This document shows, piece after piece, positions 15,446-22,825 of a stretch of DNA of 29,091 bases. Source of the stretch: Actinobacteria bacterium UBA5176 (GTDB taxonomy: Bacteria > Actinomycetota > UBA4738); NCBI GenBank assembly GCA_002413305.1, contig DHWS01000117.1, positions 62,370 to 91,460 on the forward strand. Direction: 5' to 3'. Below the pieces are notes generated by a model that was not told the DNA's origin, ran no database searches, and was given only the letters and a program-made list of their open reading frames with translations. Within the stretch, counting starts at the first letter, position 1. Each line of letters starts with the position of its first letter. A program made the translations under genes and the position numbers.

Positions 15446-16756
15446 CTACAGGACCGGCTGCAGCACGTCCTCGATCGTCGGCGAGCCGTCGGCCTCTTCG
15501 AGCTCGTAGAACGCCCGGAACGCGGGCTTGTCGATCGAGACCAGCTTGCGGAGGTCGATGGGGGTGGCGATGACGACCACATCGGCCGGCGCCGAGTTGA
15601 TCATGTGTTCGAACTCCTTCAGCTGGTCGTCCGAGTAGCCCATCGCCGGCAGGACCGGCCCGATCCGGTACTTCGCGTAGATGTCCTTCATGGATCCGAC
15701 CGCGAACTCGCGCGGGTCGACGATCTCGCCCGCGCCGTGCTGCCGCGCGGCGACCACGCCGGCCCCGTACTGCATCTCGCCGTGCGTCAGGGTGGGGCCG
15801 TCCTCGATCACCAGCACGCGCTTGCCGGTGAGGTCGGCGCCGTCCTCGAGCGTGACCGGGCTCTTGGCGAGGATCACGGTCGCGCCCGGGTTCAGGGCGT
15901 GCGCGGACGCCTGGACCTCCGCGACCTGCTCGTCGGTGGCCGAGTCGACCTTGTTGATGACGATGACGCCCGCCATCCGGAAGTTCGCCTCGCCGGGGTG
16001 GTAGCTGGTCTCGTGCCCGGCCCGCAGCGGGTCCGCGACCGTGATGTGTACGGTGGGCCGGTAGAAGGGCATGTCGTTGTTGCCCCCGTCCCACAGCAGG
16101 ACGTCGCACTCCTTCTGAGCCTGTTCGAGGATCGCGCCGTAATCGACCCCGGCGTACACGACCGTGCCCTTCAGGAGGTGTGGCTCGTACTCTTCGCGCT
16201 CCTCGATGGTGACCTTGGCGGCGTCGAGGTCGTCGAAGCTCTCGAACCGCTGGACCCGCTGGGCGACCAGGTCGCCGTACGGCATAGGGTGACGGACGAC
16301 CACGGGGATCTTCCCGTGGGCTCTCAGGACGGCCGCGACCTTCCGCGTGGTCTGGGACTTGCCGCTGCCCGTTCGGACCGCGCACACCGCGACGACCGGG
16401 ACGTTCGCGTCCAGCATGGTCGCATCCGGGCCGAGGATGCCGAAGCTGGCGCCCGCGGCCATCACCTGGCTGGCCTTGTGCATGACGTCGGTGTGGGCGA
16501 CGTCGCTGTACGCGAAGACGACCTCCTCGACGTGCAGCTCCTTGATCAGGCGGTCGAGCTCGCTCTCGTCGTAGATCTGGATGCCGTCGGGGTACCGGTC
16601 GCCGGCCAACGCGGCGGGGTACTTCCGATCGTTGATGAACGGGATCTGCGTCGCCGTGAACGCCACCACCTCGACGCTCGGGTCCCCTCGGTAGGCGACG
16701 TTGAAGTTGTGGAAGTCCCGCCCGGCCGCTCCCATGACTAGTACGCGTCGTGCCAT
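15446..16756 (-). CDS. COG2403 P-loop GTPase / cyclic 2,3-diphosphoglycerate synthetase-like protein
   Basis: A 436-aa protein with a Rossmann-like N-terminal domain (MARRVLVMGAAGRDFHNFNV, then FTATQIPFINDRKYP). A P-loop NTPase follows: AVRTGSGKSQTTRKVA with GSGKS at 130-134, DVLLWDGGNNDMPF, and VINKVD as a base-recognition-like motif. These match the COG2403 predicted GTPases, which current databases tie to archaeal cyclic 2,3-diphosphoglycerate synthetase (ATP-driven cyclisation of 2,3-diphosphoglycerate). In this bacterium the role could be that, or another phosphoglycerate-related ligase; no 2-phosphoglycerate kinase is adjacent. A strong purine-rich site (GAGGGAGAGGG) precedes ATG 16756. 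The family assignment is firm, the reaction moderately so. Confidence 0.8.
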   Translation of the reverse strand: MARRVLVMGAAGRDFHNFNVAYRGDPSVEVVAFTATQIPFINDRKYPAALAGDRYPDGIQIYDESELDRLIKELHVEEVVFAYSDVAHTDVMHKASQVMAAGASFGILGPDATMLDANVPVVAVCAVRTGSGKSQTTRKVAAVLRAHGKIPVVVRHPMPYGDLVAQRVQRFESFDDLDAAKVTIEEREEYEPHLLKGTVVYAGVDYGAILEQAQKECDVLLWDGGNNDMPFYRPTVHITVADPLRAGHETSYHPGEANFRMAGVIVINKVDSATDEQVAEVQASAHALNPGATVILAKSPVTLEDGADLTGKRVLVIEDGPTLTHGEMQYGAGVVAARQHGAGEIVDPREFAVGSMKDIYAKYRIGPVLPAMGYSDDQLKEFEHMINSAPADVVVIATPIDLRKLVSIDKPAFRAFYELEEADGSPTIEDVLQPVL

Positions 16757-16908
16757 AGCAACGCCCTCTCCCTCGATGTGCTGGTCGAATCACGGGCCGA
16801 ACGCCGCCGAGCTTACGGGCCGGTCCAACCGCGCGTCAAAGGTGGCGAGCGGAGGGAGGCGCGGTTCGTGCTGTTGTGCAAGCCTCTCGCGTCAGACTTC
16901 GCTGGCGG

Positions 16909-16927
16909 ACCTGCGGTCTACGCAGGT
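16909..16927 (-). terminator. Hairpin enclosing the SnoaL-like gene's stop codon
   Basis: ACCTGCG (16909-16915) pairs perfectly with CGCAGGT (16921-16927). The 5-nt loop GTCTA contains the minus-strand TAG stop. There is no U-tract. The remaining 16757-16908 gap upstream of the GTPase gene shows no further gene. Confidence 0.5.
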
Positions 16928-17337
16928 GGGCCTTGCGGCACCACACCGAGCTGCTGCATCATCGACAGCGCATCGAACAGTCCCCAGTGCTCGTGAGCCA
17001 AACCGTCATCACTGAAGCGCGTGATGTCGATGGCCTCCACGGTGACGCTTTTGCCGGTCGCCGGCATGCCCATGAAGTCGCCCGTGTGGGTCCCGGTGGC
17101 CCGGACCCGGATGACGACCTTGTCGCCGCTCGGCAAGAACTCTTCCGGCTCGAAGTGCAGGTCGGGGAACGCGGCGAAGTACATCTTGAAGAACTCCTTG
17201 ACCCCCTCCTTCGTCGGCGCAAGACCGGGCGCCGCCTCGTGTTCGACGAAATCGTCGGCCAGCAGTTCGCCGAACCCACCCGGATCGTGCGCATTGATCC
17301 GGTCGTACATGCGCTGGGCGTTCGCTGTGTGATCCAC
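16918..17337 (-). CDS. SnoaL-like / ester cyclase family protein
   Basis: A 139-aa alpha+beta-barrel (NTF2-like) protein. It opens with a helix and ADDFVEHEAAPG, a frequent SnoaL/ester-cyclase motif. GVKEFFKMYFAAFPDLHFEPEEF and DKVVIRVRATGTHTGDFMGMPATGKSV then align with the PF07366 group. Such proteins are small intracellular enzymes or binding proteins of varied function; none can be assigned here. GTG 17337 was chosen because AAGGAGG lies seven nt upstream; GTG 17343 is too close to that site. A TATACT -10 sits further upstream. It is divergent from the SDR gene. Confidence 0.85.
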   Translation of the reverse strand: MDHTANAQRMYDRINAHDPGGFGELLADDFVEHEAAPGLAPTKEGVKEFFKMYFAAFPDLHFEPEEFLPSGDKVVIRVRATGTHTGDFMGMPATGKSVTVEAIDITRFSDDGLAHEHWGLFDALSMMQQLGVVPQGPPA

Positions 17338-17369
17338 CCTCACCCCTCCTTCGACGGTTGACGGCGATG

Positions 17370-17375
17370 AGTATA
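17370..17375 (-). promoter_or_regulatory. -10 element (TATACT) of the SnoaL-like gene
   Basis: TATACT on the minus strand is identical to the aldolase -10. It gives a start near 17362 and a ~25-nt leader containing AAGGAGG. No clear -35 is seen. Confidence 0.5.
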
Positions 17376-17440
17376 GGTGGCGGCGATCGAGGGCGGAGTA
17401 GGCGGCGCCTCGAACCAGGAAACGTGGTTCTCTACGGAGA

Positions 17441-18292
17441 GTGGCGGATCGTTGGAGCGTTGCGGGCAAGCGGGTCCTGATCACTGGGGCCACGAACGGC
17501 ATCGGCCTGGCCGCCGCGGAGGGCCTTGCCGCGCGGGGCGCCGAGATCGCCATCGTGGCCCGAAGCGAGGCCAGGGCAAAGGAGTCAGCCGAACGGGTCC
17601 AAGCCGCTGGCAGCGGCGGCCCGGTCGACGTGTTCATGGCCGATCTGTCCCGGCAGGCGGACGTGCGACGGCTCGCCGCCGAGGCCCTCGCCCGCTATCC
17701 GAGGCTGGACGTCCTGGTCAACAACGCCGGCGCGGTCTACGCGAAGCGGGAAGTCACCCAGGACGACATCGAGCTGACGTGGGCCGTGAACCACCTCGCC
17801 CCGTTCCTACTCACCACCCTGCTCCTCGATCGGCTGCTGGCCGGCGCCCCCGCCCGGATCGTGACCACGAGCTCCGACGCTCACAAGCCGGCTCGGATCC
17901 CGTTCGATGACCTGAACGCTGAGCGTTCGTACCGGATGTCCCGGTACGGGCAGACGAAGCTGGCCAACATCCTGTTCACCGCCGAGCTCGGACGCCGCCT
18001 GGCGGGAACCGGCGTCACGGCCAACTGCTTCCATCCCGGGCTGGTGGCCACCGGTTTCAATCGCAACAACGGGCCACTGATGCGGTTGGTGAACACGGTG
18101 GTCAAGCCGTTCGCCCGGAGCCCCGAGAAGGGCGCCGAAACGCTGATCTGGCTGGTGGATTCGCCGGAGGCCTCGGACGAGCAGGGGGGCTACTTCGTCG
18201 ACAAGCGGCGGGTGGCGCCGAGCGCCGCCGCGCAGGACATGGACGCGGCGCGGCGGCTCTGGGAAGCCAGCGAGCAGCAGCTCCGCACGTGA
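17441..18292 (+). CDS. Short-chain dehydrogenase/reductase (retinol dehydrogenase-like)
   Basis: A 283-aa classical-type SDR. It has RVLITGATNGIGLAAAEGLA (TGxxxGIG cofactor site, residues ~12-24), ADLSRQADVRRLA, LVNNAGAVY, the NHLAPFLLT helix, and the active site Ser in VTTSSDAH with YGQTK (Tyr and Lys). The Arg-containing ARSEAR after strand 2 favours NADP(H). The NHLAPF and FNRNNG features resemble retinol-dehydrogenase/WW-domain oxidoreductase-like SDRs. The substrate is unknown. GTG 17441 has GGAG only one nt upstream, too close to act as a normal ribosome site, so the start is somewhat uncertain. Confidence 0.88.
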   Translation: MADRWSVAGKRVLITGATNGIGLAAAEGLAARGAEIAIVARSEARAKESAERVQAAGSGGPVDVFMADLSRQADVRRLAAEALARYPRLDVLVNNAGAVYAKREVTQDDIELTWAVNHLAPFLLTTLLLDRLLAGAPARIVTTSSDAHKPARIPFDDLNAERSYRMSRYGQTKLANILFTAELGRRLAGTGVTANCFHPGLVATGFNRNNGPLMRLVNTVVKPFARSPEKGAETLIWLVDSPEASDEQGGYFVDKRRVAPSAAAQDMDAARRLWEASEQQLRT

Positions 18293-18326
18293 TCTCCGGC
18301 TCGGCGCGATGCCTCAGGCTCTACGA

Positions 18327-18356
18327 TCGCCACAGTTCTCCTCAGAGTTGTGGCGA
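18327..18356. terminator. Long hairpin with the cupin-cyclase stop codon in its loop
   Basis: TCGCCACA (18327-18334) pairs perfectly with TGTGGCGA (18349-18356). Two further pairs after two weak positions extend the stem, leaving the loop TCCTCA, which contains the minus-strand TGA stop (18342-18344). It lies in the convergent gap after the SDR. A smaller GCC-TCA-GGC repeat is at 18311-18319 in the same gap. Confidence 0.55.
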
Positions 18357-19517
18357 GGCCATCGCACCGGTGCTCTCGGCATGGCCTCCGGCTGGCGTCC
18401 CGATCCGGAGAACCTCGACGCGGCCGATTCCTTTCAGATCAACAGTCTCTCGATCGCTCGCCGTGCCTCTCATCTCGAGGAGTTCGGCAGTCTTCCGCGC
18501 GACGGTCGGCCCGAGGACGATCTCCCCACCCCGTGCGAGGGCCTGGAGCCGGGCCGCCAAGTTGACGGTCTCTCCCACGCAGGTGAAGTCGACGGCGGCG
18601 GTGAGGCCGATGTGGCCAGCCAGGGCCATCCCGGTCTCGATCCCGATGCCCACGCCGAAGCTCGCATCCCGCAGTCGTTCCTGGAGCGCGAGCGCAGCCT
18701 TCACCGCGTCCTCGGAATGGGTGACCCTGGGAGCCGGCACATTGAAGAGCACCTTCATGCCGTCGCCCAGGAATTGGTCCACGATCCCGTAATGCTCGTA
18801 CATCACTGGGGCAGCTGAGGTGAAGAACTCCCGCATCATCTTCAAGAACTCCTCGTTGGAGCTTTGCCTCGTCCGATCGGTGAACCCCCTGATGTCGGCG
18901 AACAGGACGGTGACAACCGTGTCCTCTGCCCCCAAGATCTTCGACTCGCAGCGGTTGCAGAGCTGGGGGTTCTTCTCGTACGGGTGGACGCCCCGCAGCC
19001 GGGAGAGAAGCGCGAGCGGTCCTCGGATCGGAACACGGCAGGTCTTGCACCTGTCCAGCAGGAGGGGTTCGGGGAGAAGGCTCCCCGTCGCTGATGGAGT
19101 GGCCGCTGTGGGGGGTCCTTGGACATCTGGATCGTATTCCTGGACCCGCTCCAGTTGGGTGTTCCGCGCCACGATCAAGACGAGCTCCACGTCTCCGTCG
19201 TTCACCACAACGTGGGGGGCGTTGGGAGGCACGTGGATGCAGTCGCCGGGCTCGACGGGGATGGCGTGGTCGACCTTGGGACCGACCAGGAATCGCCCCC
19301 TTCCAGACGCCACGTACAGGGCGGACTCGCAGTTCGTGTGGATGTGAGCCGAGCTGCGAAGGCCAGGGGGGAGCCTGCTGATCCCCATGAAGATCCGCTC
19401 GGAGCCGACGGTGTCAGCAGAGATGGCAGCGGCCCGGGTCATGCCCCCTGAGGTCACTCCGGCCTGGAGTTGATCCCGCCTCACCACGCTGATCTCGTCG
19501 GCAGAATCGGGGCCCAT
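18342..19517 (-). CDS. Cupin-zinc ribbon-class III adenylate/guanylate cyclase fusion
   Basis: A 391-aa three-module protein. Residues ~40-118 form a cupin with both signature motifs: G52-x5-H58-x-H60-x3-E64 and G91-x5-P97-x-N99-x2-H102-x3-N106, so a metal site is likely. A linker leads to a zinc-ribbon-like unit (C157xxC160...C187xxC190). Residues ~198-375 are a class III cyclase domain with metal Asp208 (LFADIRGFT) and Asp252 (FLGDGMKVLF), and transition-state Asn319/Arg323 in ETVNLAARLQ. The purine-recognising Lys position appears to be Gln248, so ATP versus GTP preference is unclear. Soluble, with no TM helix. I infer that the cupin senses a small ligand or metal and tunes cyclic nucleotide synthesis. 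The ATG lies 6 nt after a -10 (leaderless). It is divergent from the permease. Confidence 0.9.
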   Translation of the reverse strand: MGPDSADEISVVRRDQLQAGVTSGGMTRAAAISADTVGSERIFMGISRLPPGLRSSAHIHTNCESALYVASGRGRFLVGPKVDHAIPVEPGDCIHVPPNAPHVVVNDGDVELVLIVARNTQLERVQEYDPDVQGPPTAATPSATGSLLPEPLLLDRCKTCRVPIRGPLALLSRLRGVHPYEKNPQLCNRCESKILGAEDTVVTVLFADIRGFTDRTRQSSNEEFLKMMREFFTSAAPVMYEHYGIVDQFLGDGMKVLFNVPAPRVTHSEDAVKAALALQERLRDASFGVGIGIETGMALAGHIGLTAAVDFTCVGETVNLAARLQALARGGEIVLGPTVARKTAELLEMRGTASDRETVDLKGIGRVEVLRIGTPAGGHAESTGAMASPQL

Positions 19518-19523
19518 GCGTGG

Positions 19524-19552
19524 ACCGTACCTCCGACTCTGGGGATCAACAA
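19524..19552 (-). promoter_or_regulatory. Promoter of the cupin-cyclase gene, leaderless spacing
   Basis: On the minus strand TTGTTG (19552-19547), a 17-bp spacer and TACGGT (19529-19524) are followed after 6 nt by the ATG at 19517. The spacing puts the transcription start at the start codon. GGAGG upstream is too far (about 12 nt) and would be outside the mRNA. Confidence 0.5.
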
Positions 19553-19637
19553 GCTCGTGTGGTGGCGATGGCTGCGCTCATGCACTACCGTCGAAGCGAC
19601 CACTCGATGCAGATGTAAAGGGAAGTGCGACGCACCG

Positions 19638-20840
19638 GTGATAGTCATGGGAGGGTTCGCCTCCGTCGGGAGCGTGGGGGGTGCCATCGTGCATGCCCTG
19701 CGACTCACGTTCGGCATGACCTGGGAGATCACCTGGGCCCTGATCCTCGGCTTCAGCTTGTCGGCCATCGTCCAGTCGGTCGTGTCGAAAGGGCAGATGA
19801 GCGGACTCCTGCCTGATGACCGCCCCCGGACGCTCGCCGTCGCCTGCGGCCTCGGGGCGGCGTCCAGCTCCTGCTCTTATGCCGCCATCGCGCTGGCTCG
19901 ATCCATCTTCCGGAAAGGCGCGGACTTCACCGCTTCGATGGCATTCGAGATCGCCTCGACGAACCTGGTGATCGAGCTGGGCGTCATCCTGGCTCTGCTG
20001 ATCGGCTGGCAGTTCACGGTGGCCGAGTTCGTGGGCGGGCCGATCATGGTGGTCTTGCTGGCGCTCGCCTTCCGGGCCTTCCTCCGTCCCCGGCTCCTGG
20101 AGATGGCGCGCCATCAAGCGGAGAAGGGCCTCCGCGGTTCGATGGAAGGCCACGCCACGATGGACATGTCCGTGGCGGGTGGCTCGATCTGGTCGCGGAT
20201 CACATCGCCGCAGGGCTTCACCGCCATCTCCCACTCGTTCGTCATGGAGTGGGCGGCGATCCTGCGTGACGTCGTCATCGGGCTCCTGATCGCCGGCGCC
20301 ATCGCCGCGTGGGTACCCAACTCCTTCTGGCAGGGCTTCTTCTTGATCCACCACCCGCTGCTGGCCAAGTTGTGGGGACCCCTGGTCGGCCCGTTGGTGT
20401 CGATGTCGTCCTTCGTGTGCTCGATCGGCAACGTGCCGCTCGCCGCGGTGCTGTGGAACGGTGGCATCAGCTTCGGCGGGGTGATCGCCTTCATCTTCGC
20501 CGACCTGATCATCCTGCCGATCCTGAACATCTACCGGAAGTACTACGGCGCGAAGATGAGCCTGTTCCTCCTGGGCACCTTCTACGCCACGATGGTCGCG
20601 GCCGGCTACATCGTCGAGTTGCTCTTCGGCGTGCTGCATCTGGTGCCCACCGGACCGCGCCATGCCAAGGTGATCGAGGCGTCGGTCCACCTCAACTACA
20701 CGACCGTGCTGGATGTCATCTTCCTGGCTCTGGCCCTGATGCTCCTGGTGCGCTTCCTCCGCACCGGAGGGCGCGAGATGCTCAAGATGATGGACGCGCC
20801 GATGGAAGAAGGGCACGGGCACGACAGTCACCACGGCTGA
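19638..20840 (+). CDS. YraQ/ArsP-type (UPF0718) permease
   Basis: A ~400-aa polytopic membrane protein with about ten hydrophobic segments. Two family signatures are seen: GLGAASSSCSYAAIALARSIFRKGADF plus the following STNLVIELGVIL, and SSFVCSIGNVPLAAVLWNGGISFGGVIAFIFADL. This is the permease family that includes the methylarsenite exporter ArsP and uncharacterised YraQ proteins. The substrate is unknown. The C-terminus ends in a His-rich tail (GHGHDSHHG) suggesting metal binding. GTG 19638 follows AAAGGGAAG (19617-19625); ATG 19647 is an alternative. The frame extends further upstream with a C-x-C-x3-C motif (RCRCKGKC) that would be included only with a much earlier start. It is divergent from the cupin-cyclase, with a regulatory cyclase 49 nt downstream. 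Confidence 0.82.
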   Translation: MIVMGGFASVGSVGGAIVHALRLTFGMTWEITWALILGFSLSAIVQSVVSKGQMSGLLPDDRPRTLAVACGLGAASSSCSYAAIALARSIFRKGADFTASMAFEIASTNLVIELGVILALLIGWQFTVAEFVGGPIMVVLLALAFRAFLRPRLLEMARHQAEKGLRGSMEGHATMDMSVAGGSIWSRITSPQGFTAISHSFVMEWAAILRDVVIGLLIAGAIAAWVPNSFWQGFFLIHHPLLAKLWGPLVGPLVSMSSFVCSIGNVPLAAVLWNGGISFGGVIAFIFADLIILPILNIYRKYYGAKMSLFLLGTFYATMVAAGYIVELLFGVLHLVPTGPRHAKVIEASVHLNYTTVLDVIFLALALMLLVRFLRTGGREMLKMMDAPMEEGHGHDSHHG

Positions 20841-20875
20841 TCCGACCAGGACGAACTTGAGTCTGAGGTAGCCAG

Positions 20876-20881
20876 TACCAT
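20876..20881 (+). promoter_or_regulatory. -10 element (TACCAT) for the truncated cyclase gene
   Basis: TACCAT ends 8 nt before GTG 20890. No Shine-Dalgarno lies between, so a leaderless mRNA is expected. It sits in the 49-bp gap after the permease. Confidence 0.45.
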
Positions 20882-20889
20882 GCGGGGCT

Positions 20890-21828
20890 GTGGGCGGATT
20901 CACGCGCGATGCTCTGGCCGAGCGAGCGGGGGTCCCCGCGGGCTACGTGGATCGGCTTGTCGGACTCGGCATCCTTGCCCAAGTCGAACCCGGCTCGCTC
21001 TTCTCCGCCGGTGACGTGCGGAGGGTGCGCCTGGTTCACGGCCTCGAGGAAGGCGGGCTGCCCCTTGAGGGGATGAGCGCCGCCGTCCGGAACGGGGATC
21101 TCTCCTTCGGGTTCCTGGACCTCTCCAGCTGGGATTGGTACGGCGGGTTCGGGGGGAAGACCTATCGAGAGCTCAGCGTGGAGACCGGGCTGAGCCTGGA
21201 GTTGCTGCAAGTCATCTCCGAAGCGATGGGATTCGCTCGTCCCGAGGCGAACGATCTTGCCCACGACGAAGCGCTGGATCTGATCCCCGTGGTGAAGGTT
21301 GCCCTCGACGCCGGGGCCGACCCTGTGGCGGTCGAGCGACTGCTTCGGGTGTGGGGCGAGAGCATCCGCCGCATGACCGAAGCAGCGTCAACCTTCTACC
21401 ATGCCCAGTTCGAGGTCCCGCTCCTCCGATCGGGGATGAGCGAGGCCCAGGTGCTGCAGGCGGCGAACGAAGCCGTCGCCGCGGGCATCCCCCACGTCGA
21501 CCGGGCGATCGTTTCGATGTACCACGGCCACTCGGAGCACACCTGGTTGGCGAACGTGGTCGAGGCGGTGGAGGCCACCCTGGAGAAGTTGGGCCTGCAC
21601 CACTCGGTGGCCGAACCGCCGGCCATGTGCTTCCTCGACCTCTCCGGCTACACACGCCTGACCGATGAGCGAGGGGACGAGGCCGCCGCGGAGATGGCGG
21701 CGACCCTCGGGGGGTTGGTCCAACGGAGCGCGTCCGACCACGGAGGCCGCCCGGTCAAGTGGCTGAAGGGTCTGCCCCGGCCCATCTCACTGCACCAGGC
21801 CGGCCGCGATCCGTCGCTGGCCGAATGA
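20890..21828 (+). CDS. Regulatory-domain class III cyclase, truncated inside the catalytic domain
   Basis: A 312-aa frame. The N-terminal ~70 residues form a MerR-like helix-turn-helix (FTRDALAERAGVPAGYVDRL, then SAGDVRRVRLVHGLEEGGLP). A helical regulatory region follows to ~235, as in actinobacterial adenylate/guanylate cyclases that carry an adenylate-cyclase regulatory domain. The catalytic domain begins normally (CFLDLSGYTRLTDERGDEAA, first metal Asp250) and runs to VKWL (289-292). Relatives continue there with GDG(V)M and ~120 more residues. Here the frame changes abruptly to an unrelated 20-residue tail. The second metal Asp, Asn/Arg transition-state pair and half the fold are missing, and no other frame downstream restores them. 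It should be catalytically dead unless it pairs with another protein. Confidence 0.8.
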   Translation: MGGFTRDALAERAGVPAGYVDRLVGLGILAQVEPGSLFSAGDVRRVRLVHGLEEGGLPLEGMSAAVRNGDLSFGFLDLSSWDWYGGFGGKTYRELSVETGLSLELLQVISEAMGFARPEANDLAHDEALDLIPVVKVALDAGADPVAVERLLRVWGESIRRMTEAASTFYHAQFEVPLLRSGMSEAQVLQAANEAVAAGIPHVDRAIVSMYHGHSEHTWLANVVEAVEATLEKLGLHHSVAEPPAMCFLDLSGYTRLTDERGDEAAAEMAATLGGLVQRSASDHGGRPVKWLKGLPRPISLHQAGRDPSLAE

Positions 21829-21849
21829 GCGCCTATCGCACAGCCGGCG

Positions 21850-21972
21850 GTGTCTTTGACATACGAGCGGCCGGGCCGCAAGGCCGGCTGGGCGTTGACC
21901 GCTGCCGCCGCGGCGATCCTCATGGGAACGATCGCGTGGATGGCGACGATGCCCGTGACAGTCTCGATCTGA
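21850..21972 (+). CDS. Possible 40-residue membrane peptide
   Basis: GTG 21850 opens a 40-codon frame, VSLTYERPGRKAG then WALTAAAAAILMGTIAWMATM and a short tail. A basic N-terminus followed by one hydrophobic helix is membrane-peptide-like. There is no good Shine-Dalgarno, and alanine-rich helices arise easily in GC-rich noncoding DNA. It lies in the disturbed region after the truncated cyclase. Confidence 0.3.
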   Translation: MSLTYERPGRKAGWALTAAAAAILMGTIAWMATMPVTVSI

Positions 21973-22042
21973 CGAAGAGTCTCGTTCAGGACCGTGCGGA
22001 GCCCTCTTCCGCGGTGGCCCACCGTCCCCATCCGATGGGTGT

Positions 22043-22237
22043 TCAGTCCGGGACTCGGGGTCCCAACTCATCCGCGTCGAACGTTGCCCACATCCCGGCG
22101 GCTCGGCCGCGGCCGAGCGCTCGGATCCGTCGGCCGAACCACGAGCAGGTCTCAACGAGCACGACGGTCACCAATAGCAGGACGGAGGGGGCCACCCACA
22201 CGCCGATCATGATCGACAGAGCGCCGACGCCAACCAA
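22043..22237 (-). CDS. Possible 64-residue membrane protein, TTG start
   Basis: TTG 22237 is preceded by GGAGAGGAGAG at ideal spacing on the minus strand. The protein has a hydrophobic N-terminal half (VGVGALSIMIGVW, then VAPSVLLLVTVVLVET), a basic stretch (FGRRIRALGRGR) and an acidic end (FDADELGPRVPD). This hydrophobic-then-basic layout and the strong ribosome site support expression. No family recognised; it converges on the 21850 peptide frame. It is the best coding candidate in the 1-kb disturbed region. Confidence 0.45.
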   Translation of the reverse strand: MVGVGALSIMIGVWVAPSVLLLVTVVLVETCSWFGRRIRALGRGRAAGMWATFDADELGPRVPD

Positions 22238-22806
22238 CTGACTCTCCTCTCCATGGTCACGGGCGGGCCTCCGTTGCCCAAGGCACGACGCGGTTGCTAG
22301 ATGCCGAACGCTACCCCCCAAGAGAACAGCGTCAATCCCCCAGATGGAGGGGATTCCGGATCCATGTCACGTTCTCACCCTCCGTCGTTGCCGCAACGGG
22401 GTTGAGAACCGGCCTCTCACGCGGAGGCTGCCCGCCCTGCGGATGGCTCGCGACGCTCCTCCCAGATCGAGGACAGCCCCCGATCCAGTGAACCCGGGGA
22501 TCCCCACCCCGTCGCCGCCCGGGGCGGAGGCGCTCCCCAGATCGAGGCGAATCCCTCCGCTTGACTCGGTGGAGCAGATGCAACCTTCTCCACGGCCGGT
22601 CGATGCCCAACGTCGGCATGCGGTGGAACCGGAACCCGGGCCGGCGGGGGAACGATCGCTTCCCAGTACACCCGGGTCTTTCGTTTGCGGAAGCGACCGA
22701 TGAGACGCAGCCCTCTGGAACTGCTCATGGCGTCCCTATCGACTCGTCCCGGTACGGACCTGAGTCCGATCGGGCTCTACTCCGCTCTGGATGCCAGGTA
22801 CGTTCG
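22238..22806. other. About 570 bp without a supportable gene
   Basis: All frames in this stretch give low-complexity Pro/Arg/Ser-rich translations without recognisable domains. A 12-bp direct repeat, CCCAGATCGAGG, occurs at 22461-22472 and 22536-22547. No tRNA, terminal inverted repeats or transposase remnant was seen. Together with 21770-22042 it forms a weakly coding block following the truncated cyclase. Confidence 0.5.
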
Positions 22807-22825
22807 CCGGGCCGCGTCAGCCCGG
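22807..22825 (-). terminator. Hairpin enclosing the DUF2652 gene's stop codon
   Basis: CCGGGC (22807-22812) pairs perfectly with GCCCGG (22820-22825). The 7-nt loop CGCGTCA contains the minus-strand TGA stop (22817-22819). No U-tract follows. Confidence 0.5.

Noticed and set aside
19518..19637. MerR- or ArsR-type metal operator in the cyclase-permease gap
   Set aside because: No recognisable dyad with the spacing of those operators could be found.
22050..22064. GGGAC-TCGGG-GTCCC hairpin
   Set aside because: It lies inside the C-terminal codons of the candidate 64-aa protein and has no U-tract; 5-bp stems are common at this GC content.
22461..22547. 12-bp direct repeat CCCAGATCGAGG, 75 bp apart
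   Set aside because: Only two copies with no shared flanks; too little for a CRISPR, attachment site or transposon target duplication.
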